From positions 1 through 64,000 of the forward strand of contig NZ_FXAK01000004.1 of assembly GCF_900177515.1 (NCBI RefSeq): DNA of 64,000 nucleotides, written 5' to 3'. The DNA is from Azospirillum oryzae. GTDB taxonomy: Bacteria; Pseudomonadota; Alphaproteobacteria; Azospirillales; Azospirillaceae. The notes below the pieces were generated by a model, which did not search any database, was not told where the DNA came from, and saw only the letters and a program-made list of their open reading frames with translations. The translations under genes and the position numbers were made by a program. This document shows positions 59,679 through 64,000 of the stretch, one piece after another (position 1 is the stretch's first letter; each line of letters opens with the position of its first letter).

Positions 59679-61202
59679 ATGAACGCCATGAGCAAGACGA
59701 CCGCCGCGGTGAAGACCACTCCCTCCGCGCCCACCCCTCCCGCTTCCACGCCGGGCGTCAAGCCGCCGGCCAACGCGCCCGGCACTCCCGGCGGCCCGCG
59801 TCGGCCCACCAAACTCCAGGGCCGTCCGCAGAAGCGCCGCCGCGACGAGATGGATTTCCTGCCCGACGCGCTGGAGATCCTGGAACGGCCGCCCTCCCCC
59901 ACCGCGCGCATCTTCACCGGGGTCATCATGCTGGCCTTCACCGCCGCCTGTGCCTGGGCGTGGTTCGGCCATGTCGACGTGGTGGCGGTGGCGCAGGGCC
60001 GCGTGGTGCCGAGCGGCCGGACCAAGACCATCCAGCCGATGCAGACCGGCGTCGTCCGCGCCATCGACGTGGAGGACGGCCAGCTGGTCAAGGCCGGCCA
60101 GACCCTGATCGAGCTGGACCCGACCGAGGCCGCCGCCGACCGCGACCGCATCCGCTCCGACCTGTCGGCTGCGCAGGCCGAGGCGGCGCGGCTGCGCGCG
60201 GCGCTGGAGGTGGTGAACGGCAAGCCCGACGCCGTCTTCGCCGCCCCGGCCGGCCTGTCGCCCGAACTGGCGCGGATGCAGAGCCAGCTCCTCGCCAGCC
60301 AGATCGCCGAGCAGCGCGCCAAGCTGGCCGCACTCGACCGCGAGCAGGCCCGGCGCGAGGCCGACCGCGCCACCGTGGCGCAGACCATCGCCAAGCTGAA
60401 CGCCACCCTGCCGCTGATCCGCGAGCGGGCCGAGGCGCTGTACGACCTGTCGAAGCGCGGCACCTCGTCCCGCTTCCAGTATCTGCAGCTCCAGCAGGAT
60501 CTGGTCGGGCAGGAACAGGAGCTTCTGGTCCAGAAGATCAAGCTGACGGAGGCCGACGCCTCCATCGCCGCCACCGCCGAGCAGCGCCGCCAGACCGAGG
60601 CCGAGTTCCGCCGCCAGCTCTACACCAACCTCGCCGAGGCCGAGCGCAAGGCCGCCTCGCTGGGGCAGGAGCTGGCCAAGGCGGAGCAGCAGGTCGATCT
60701 GTTGCGGCTGACCGCGCCGGTGGACGGCTATGTCCAGCAGCTGGCCGTGCACACGGTGGGCGGCGTGGTGACCACCGCCCAGCCGCTGATGGTCATCGTG
60801 CCGGAGGACAGCCGGCTGGAGGTCGAGGCCTTCATCCCCAACAAGGACATCGGCTTCGTCCAGACCGGTCAGGTGGCGGAGGTGAAGGTTGAGGCCTTCT
60901 CCTTCACCAAATACGGCCTGATCCCCGGCCGCGTTGCCTCGCTGTCTGGCGACGCCGTGCAACAGCAGCAGCAGGCCGACAAGGGGACGGACAAGAATGG
61001 CGCCAAGGCGCCGGAGGCGGGATCGGTCTATGCCGCCCGCATCGCGCTGGACCGCGACACGCTGGAGGTCGACGGGAAGGAGACACGGCTGCAGCCGGGC
61101 ATGACGGTCAGCGCCGAGATCAAGACCGGCCGCCGCCGCATCGCCGACTATCTGCTCTCGCCGCTGTCGCGCAGCGCCCAGGAAGCGATGCACGAGCGGT
61201 GA
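59679..61202 (+). CDS. Type I secretion membrane fusion protein (HlyD family, second system)
   Basis: The protein has 507 residues from the ATG at 59679; the ATG at 59688 has better spacing from AGAGGG. A Pro/Thr-rich cytoplasmic leader (1-70) precedes one helix (FTGVIMLAFTAACAWAWFG). The pattern GRTKTIQPMQTGVVRAIDVEDGQ, a long helical hairpin (about 145-345) and LTAPVDGYVQQLAVHTVGGVV follow. The HlyD signature VKVEAFSFTKYGLIPG and LQPGMTVSAEIKTG end the protein. A strong terminator follows 20 bases on. Confidence 0.95.
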   Translation: MNAMSKTTAAVKTTPSAPTPPASTPGVKPPANAPGTPGGPRRPTKLQGRPQKRRRDEMDFLPDALEILERPPSPTARIFTGVIMLAFTAACAWAWFGHVDVVAVAQGRVVPSGRTKTIQPMQTGVVRAIDVEDGQLVKAGQTLIELDPTEAAADRDRIRSDLSAAQAEAARLRAALEVVNGKPDAVFAAPAGLSPELARMQSQLLASQIAEQRAKLAALDREQARREADRATVAQTIAKLNATLPLIRERAEALYDLSKRGTSSRFQYLQLQQDLVGQEQELLVQKIKLTEADASIAATAEQRRQTEAEFRRQLYTNLAEAERKAASLGQELAKAEQQVDLLRLTAPVDGYVQQLAVHTVGGVVTTAQPLMVIVPEDSRLEVEAFIPNKDIGFVQTGQVAEVKVEAFSFTKYGLIPGRVASLSGDAVQQQQQADKGTDKNGAKAPEAGSVYAARIALDRDTLEVDGKETRLQPGMTVSAEIKTGRRRIADYLLSPLSRSAQEAMHER

Positions 61203-61221
61203 GATGTGCCCTCTCCCGGGG

Positions 61222-61248
61222 CCCCTCTCTCCCCGGGGGGGAGAGGGG
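61222..61248. terminator. Bidirectional terminator hairpin
   Basis: CCCCTCTC (61222-61229) pairs with GAGAGGGG (61241-61248), with further C-G pairs inside. It lies between the convergent hlyD and protease genes and can serve both. Confidence 0.75.
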
Positions 61249-61271
61249 ATATTCTCCGGCTTCGGGCCTCG

Positions 61272-62708
61272 TTACGCCGCCATCCCATGCGCCATGTCAT
61301 GCGCGTCGTACCAGGCGTGCAGGCCGTGGGCGGCGTCCTCGAAGGTCGGCAGGGTTTCCGGCATCCAGGGTGTCGTGACCTCGACCGTCCCGTGCGCCGC
61401 CGCGTTGGCCGACACGGTATGGCCCAGCAGGTCACTCGCCTGAAGCTCGGCCACCTGCGCCTGAGAAGTGAACAGGCTCTTGTCGGCGGCGACCACCAGC
61501 GTGCCGTTCCACCACATGCCGCTCTGGCCCTTGACCACGTCGCGCCCGTCGAGCGCGCCCTTGTCGTAGGTCACCGCGGCATCGGTGGCGGCATAGCGGT
61601 GGCCGTTGACGCTGACGCTGTCGACCAACAGGTTGCGGTCCTGGCCGCCGGCGAAGCCGTCATTGTCGTACTGGACCTGCACCTTGTGGGCGCTGCCGGC
61701 CGACACGGTGGCGGTGAAGGCGTAGCTCTTGGCCGCGGTGCCCACCGTGGCGCCGCCGACCGCATGGCCGTCGACCAGCAGGGTGAAATGGGCGTTCACC
61801 CCGGCCGCCGCCGTGCCCTTGGCGTTGACCAGGATGGCGGCGCTGGTGGTGGCGGGGGCGCCGGTTCCGGGCACCGTCGGCGTCGTCGTCGTGCCGTAGA
61901 GCTGGCCGATCTTCGTCAGCAGCGCCTGGGTGTTGAGGTCGGTGTAGCCGGTGCCGGCGATCGGCGTCCCGGTCTGGTGGGCCAGCGACAGGAACTCGTC
62001 CTGGGTCAGGGCGCTGCCGCGCAGCGCGATCGCCTCCTGCTGGGCGAGCGCCACCGCGGCGGTCACCGCCGGCGCGGCGAAGGACGAGCCGTTGCCCATC
62101 AGCGTCCGCCCGGCCAGATCGGTCAGCCGGATGTCGGTGCCGTCGGCGCAGAGGTCGGTGATCCCCGGATTGCGCTGGGCCCAGCCCGGCATGGTGCCGT
62201 CGCCGCCCGACGCGCTGACGCAGATCGTGTTGTGGTCGGCGGCGAAATAGGAGACGTCGGTCGCCGTCCCGTTCTGCCCGGCATTGCCGGCGGCGGCCGA
62301 CACCAGCACCCGCTTGGCGGCGAGGCCGGCCAGCTCGTCCGACAGGATGGTGGTGATCTCCGACGTGGCGGAACCGCCGGCCAGCGACAGGTTGACGCCG
62401 ACGATGTTGTAGTCCGACGCATGGGCCACGACCCATTGCAGCGCCTGCTCGATCGCCGACCCCGACGCGGTGGTGGAGGCGTCCGGCATCACCTTCAGCG
62501 CGATGATGCCGAGGTCCGGCGCCTGCGACAGGATGCTGGAGGTCACCAGGGCGCCGTGGGTGTCGGCGTTGGGGTTGCGCGCGTCGGCGTCGTTGTCGGC
62601 GTAGTCGTGCTGATAGACCACGTGCGAGGCGGTCTCCCAGGTCGGCGACCAGCCGCTGTCGATGACGACGACCGTCTCGCCCCTGCCGGTATAGGTGCTG
62701 TTCGCCAT
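61272..62708 (-). CDS. Subtilisin-like serine protease (S8) with C-terminal carbohydrate-binding-like domain
   Basis: The ATG at 62708 (MANSTYTGRGETVVVIDSG) gives 478 residues; the upstream open frame is Arg-rich and unlikely. The catalytic triad is visible: Asp in VVVIDSGWS, His in ADTHGALVTS and Ser in GNGSSFAAP, with GVNLSLAGG before. There is no signal peptide and no propeptide. A Thr/Pro linker leads to a domain (about 310-400) with NAHFTLLVDG, KVQVQYDNDGFAGGQDRNL and VDSVSVNG. It resembles the Ca-dependent xylan-binding CBM60-type fold. It lies convergent with a type I system, probably its exporter, though RTX nonapeptides are absent. Confidence 0.88.
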   Translation of the reverse strand: MANSTYTGRGETVVVIDSGWSPTWETASHVVYQHDYADNDADARNPNADTHGALVTSSILSQAPDLGIIALKVMPDASTTASGSAIEQALQWVVAHASDYNIVGVNLSLAGGSATSEITTILSDELAGLAAKRVLVSAAAGNAGQNGTATDVSYFAADHNTICVSASGGDGTMPGWAQRNPGITDLCADGTDIRLTDLAGRTLMGNGSSFAAPAVTAAVALAQQEAIALRGSALTQDEFLSLAHQTGTPIAGTGYTDLNTQALLTKIGQLYGTTTTPTVPGTGAPATTSAAILVNAKGTAAAGVNAHFTLLVDGHAVGGATVGTAAKSYAFTATVSAGSAHKVQVQYDNDGFAGGQDRNLLVDSVSVNGHRYAATDAAVTYDKGALDGRDVVKGQSGMWWNGTLVVAADKSLFTSQAQVAELQASDLLGHTVSANAAAHGTVEVTTPWMPETLPTFEDAAHGLHAWYDAHDMAHGMAA

Positions 62709-62814
62709 GCTGTCGGTCCCCGTCCTGCTGCCGTCGATAAGATGCGGGGCGGAGTATGAGGGCTGGCGGTGTGGCCTTCGGATGATAAGGACGGGGCGGA
62801 TTGTGGGCGCGCCA

Positions 62815-62840
62815 CCCCTTATGCGCCGTCGCATAAGGGG
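62815..62840. terminator. Perfect 11-bp hairpin between XRE gene and protease
   Basis: CCCCTTATGCG (62815-62825) pairs with CGCATAAGGGG (62830-62840) around CCGT. It lies 17 bases behind the XRE gene on the minus strand, as a terminator would; it could also be an operator for the protease gene about 110 bases on. Confidence 0.55.
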
Positions 62841-62856
62841 GCGCGCATGAGGGGGG

Positions 62857-63189
62857 TCAGGTGAGGTCGTCCAGATCCATGCGCAGGGCCTCTGCGATGC
62901 GCTTCAGGGCATCCACCGAGCCGTTCCGCGCTCCGGCCTCGATCTGCGAGACGTAGGACTGCTTGAGGCCGGCTGCCTCGGCAAGCTGGGTCTGTGTCAG
63001 GCCGCGGTGGTCGCGGAACACCTTGACCGGATGCTCCCCCTCCAGCAGCCGCGCCGCGACCTTGTCGGGGAAGGTTTCGGGGGAGGCATCCCGATAGGCG
63101 TCGTATGCCTGGATCGCCGCGGCTTCGTCGTCGGCCTCCAGAGGGCATCGCGACATTTGTTCGGCAGACAACGCTAAGGTCGAACGCAC
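62857..63189 (-). CDS. XRE-family helix-turn-helix regulator, antitoxin-like
   Basis: The protein has 110 residues from 63189; an ATG at 63156 is also likely. The C-terminal HTH (about 50-105) reads FRDHRGLTQTQLAEAAGLKQSYVSQIEAG, a clear Cro/C1-type fold. The N-terminus (DDEAAAIQAYDAYRDA) is acidic, like HigA- or RelB-type antitoxins paired with a RelE-type toxin. No toxin gene is beside it: only 38 bases separate it from tnpR. It may be an orphan left by the transposon, or a cargo gene of it. Confidence 0.85.
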   Translation of the reverse strand: MRSTLALSAEQMSRCPLEADDEAAAIQAYDAYRDASPETFPDKVAARLLEGEHPVKVFRDHRGLTQTQLAEAAGLKQSYVSQIEAGARNGSVDALKRIAEALRMDLDDLT

Positions 63190-63227
63190 CGGGAACAGCG
63201 ATGGATGATTGCCCAGCCTGATGCTGG

Positions 63228-63806
63228 TCAGGAGGTGTATGGCGGCCTCTGGAGGCCCGCCAAGCTCATCTCCCGGTAAACGGTGGATCTCCCCAACCCC
63301 AGTTGCCTGGCGGCTTCGGTCGGCGACAGGCCAGCTTCCACCAGTTTCAGTGCCGCTTTGATCTTGTCCATGTCCACCGGCTCGCGACCTGGGCGTTTGC
63401 CGCGGGCCCGGGCGGCCGCGATGCCGTCCTTCGTGCGCTCGGCGATCAGCCGCCGTTCGAAATGCGCAATCGCGCCGAAGACGTGGAACACCAGTTCGCC
63501 GGCCGCCGAAGTGGTGTCGATCCTCTCCTCCAGGCTGAGCAGGCCGATCCCGCGCTCCTTCAGCATGGCCACCGTCGCCAGCAACTCAGCGAGCGATCGG
63601 CCGAGCCGGTCGAGGCGGACAATGGCCAGCGTGTCGCCACGGCGCGCATAGGCGAGCAACGCCTCCAACCCTGGCCGGTCCTTCGCCTTGCCCGAGCACA
63701 CGTCGGTGAAGACCTTCAAGGCGCCGGCCTGCTCCAGCCGCAACCGTTGACCGGCGACATCCTGGTCGCCGGTCGAGACCCGTGCGTAGCCCAGCATGTC
63801 GCCCAT
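63228..63806 (-). CDS. tnpR: Tn3-family serine resolvase
   Basis: The protein has 192 residues. The N-terminal catalytic domain has the nucleophile Ser in GYARVSTGDQD, VRLDRLGRSLAEL with the Arg cluster and GELVFHVFGAIAHFERRLI. The C-terminal HTH (about 140-185) reads KLVEAGLSPTEAARQLGLGRSTVYR. It resolves cointegrates at res. It is divergent from the transposase start at 63946, the usual Tn3-subgroup order. Confidence 0.95.
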   Translation of the reverse strand: MGDMLGYARVSTGDQDVAGQRLRLEQAGALKVFTDVCSGKAKDRPGLEALLAYARRGDTLAIVRLDRLGRSLAELLATVAMLKERGIGLLSLEERIDTTSAAGELVFHVFGAIAHFERRLIAERTKDGIAAARARGKRPGREPVDMDKIKAALKLVEAGLSPTEAARQLGLGRSTVYREMSLAGLQRPPYTS

Positions 63807-63945
63807 GCCCGTCCCCCAACCGGCCGTTCTGTGGACGGTCGCGCCGAATCCGACCGGACTGCCACGCCGCCGTCCACAAAATACGTCCCGTTAATCCCTG
63901 CTGTCCACAGTCCCCGCCGACGTTTTCTGGACAGGGGAAGACCAC
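63807..63945. promoter_or_regulatory. Putative res site between tnpR and tnpA
   Basis: Short dyads occur throughout. TGTGGACGG (63830-63838) is complementary to CCGTCCACA (63870-63878). CTGTCCA (63901-63907) is complementary to TGGACAG (63928-63934). Resolvase binds such paired sites, and the divergent promoters of both genes also lie here. Confidence 0.65.
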
Positions 63946-64000
63946 GTGGCACGACGCCAATTGCTGACGGAGGAGGAGCGCCGGCTGTTGTTCGGCCTGC
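63946..64000 (+). CDS. tnpA: Tn3-family transposase TnpA, N-terminal fragment
   Basis: From the GTG at 63946, preceded by GGGGAAG, the visible residues begin with ARRQLLTEEERRLLFGL. This is the characteristic opening of Tn3-family transposases (DUF4158 region). The gene runs out of the window, so nothing more can be checked. Confidence 0.85.
   Translation, partial: MARRQLLTEEERRLLFGL

Noticed and set aside
244..64000. tRNA or rRNA genes
   Set aside because: I saw no cloverleaf with a TTCGA-type T loop and no rRNA-like conserved stretch on either strand.

Overview
The window is GC-rich and its genes most resemble those of an alphaproteobacterium of the Rhodospirillales, probably Azospirillum or a close relative. 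This rests on general gene style (fused CysN-CysC, RfbCBDA, PseBC, RepA_C-type replication protein, IS families), not on a search. An iteron-type replication origin beside repA (about 31.7-33.4 kb) says the molecule is a plasmid or chromid. Most of the window is a surface-polysaccharide and secreted-adhesin island broken up by mobile elements.

Layout. 0-1.8 kb: tail of an unknown gene and a solo TnpB element. 1.8-5.8 kb (minus): sulfotransferase, cysD, cysNC, an apparent PAPS-making and sulfate-transferring operon. 6.3-18.2 kb (plus): Wzm/Wzt ABC exporter, a methyltransferase fused to two GT2 glycosyltransferases, dTDP-rhamnose genes rfbCBDA, UDP-xylose synthase and an acyltransferase. 18.3-19.9 kb: RTX protein 1. 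19.9-29.8 kb (minus): galE, two large membrane proteins, a type I secretion ABC/HlyD pair and a small accessory protein. 30.0-31.5 kb (minus): manC. 31.6-33.4 kb: iterons, repA and an intergenic inverted repeat. 33.4-41.5 kb: MsbA-like ABC exporter with a small secreted partner (minus), then a GT4 glycosyltransferase, pseB, pseC and a flippase (plus). 41.5-50.1 kb: TnpB element 2, a 98-residue unknown protein, RTX protein 2, an IS605-like element (TnpB 3 plus TnpA), yigZ and an ISNCY-like insertion sequence. 50.4-62.7 kb: RTX protein 3 (DUF4347), a second GT4, an MFS transporter, a membrane/periplasmic AMIN-like protein, a second type I secretion pair and a subtilisin-like protease. 62.8-64 kb: an XRE regulator and the left part of a Tn3-family transposon (tnpR, putative res, start of tnpA).

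How it fits together. Sugar nucleotides (dTDP-rhamnose, UDP-xylose, UDP-galactose, GDP-mannose, UDP-4-amino-4,6-dideoxy-AltNAc) feed at least two polysaccharide pathways: one Wzm/Wzt-dependent and probably methyl-capped, one Wzx-dependent. Sulfation is suggested by the PAPS operon. Two type I systems lack an outer-membrane TolC gene here and probably export the RTX proteins and the protease.

A repeated module of about 40 residues (pattern YLAxxPDxxxAfG...HYxxfGxxEGR) recurs in four window proteins: three RTX proteins and the AMIN-like protein beside a type I exporter. It is the best lead for an undescribed surface-attachment or glycan-binding system. The other leads are three TnpB elements whose right ends coincide with the stop codons of flanking genes, one TnpB without zinc-ribbon cysteines, and the large palindromic operator in front of repA.
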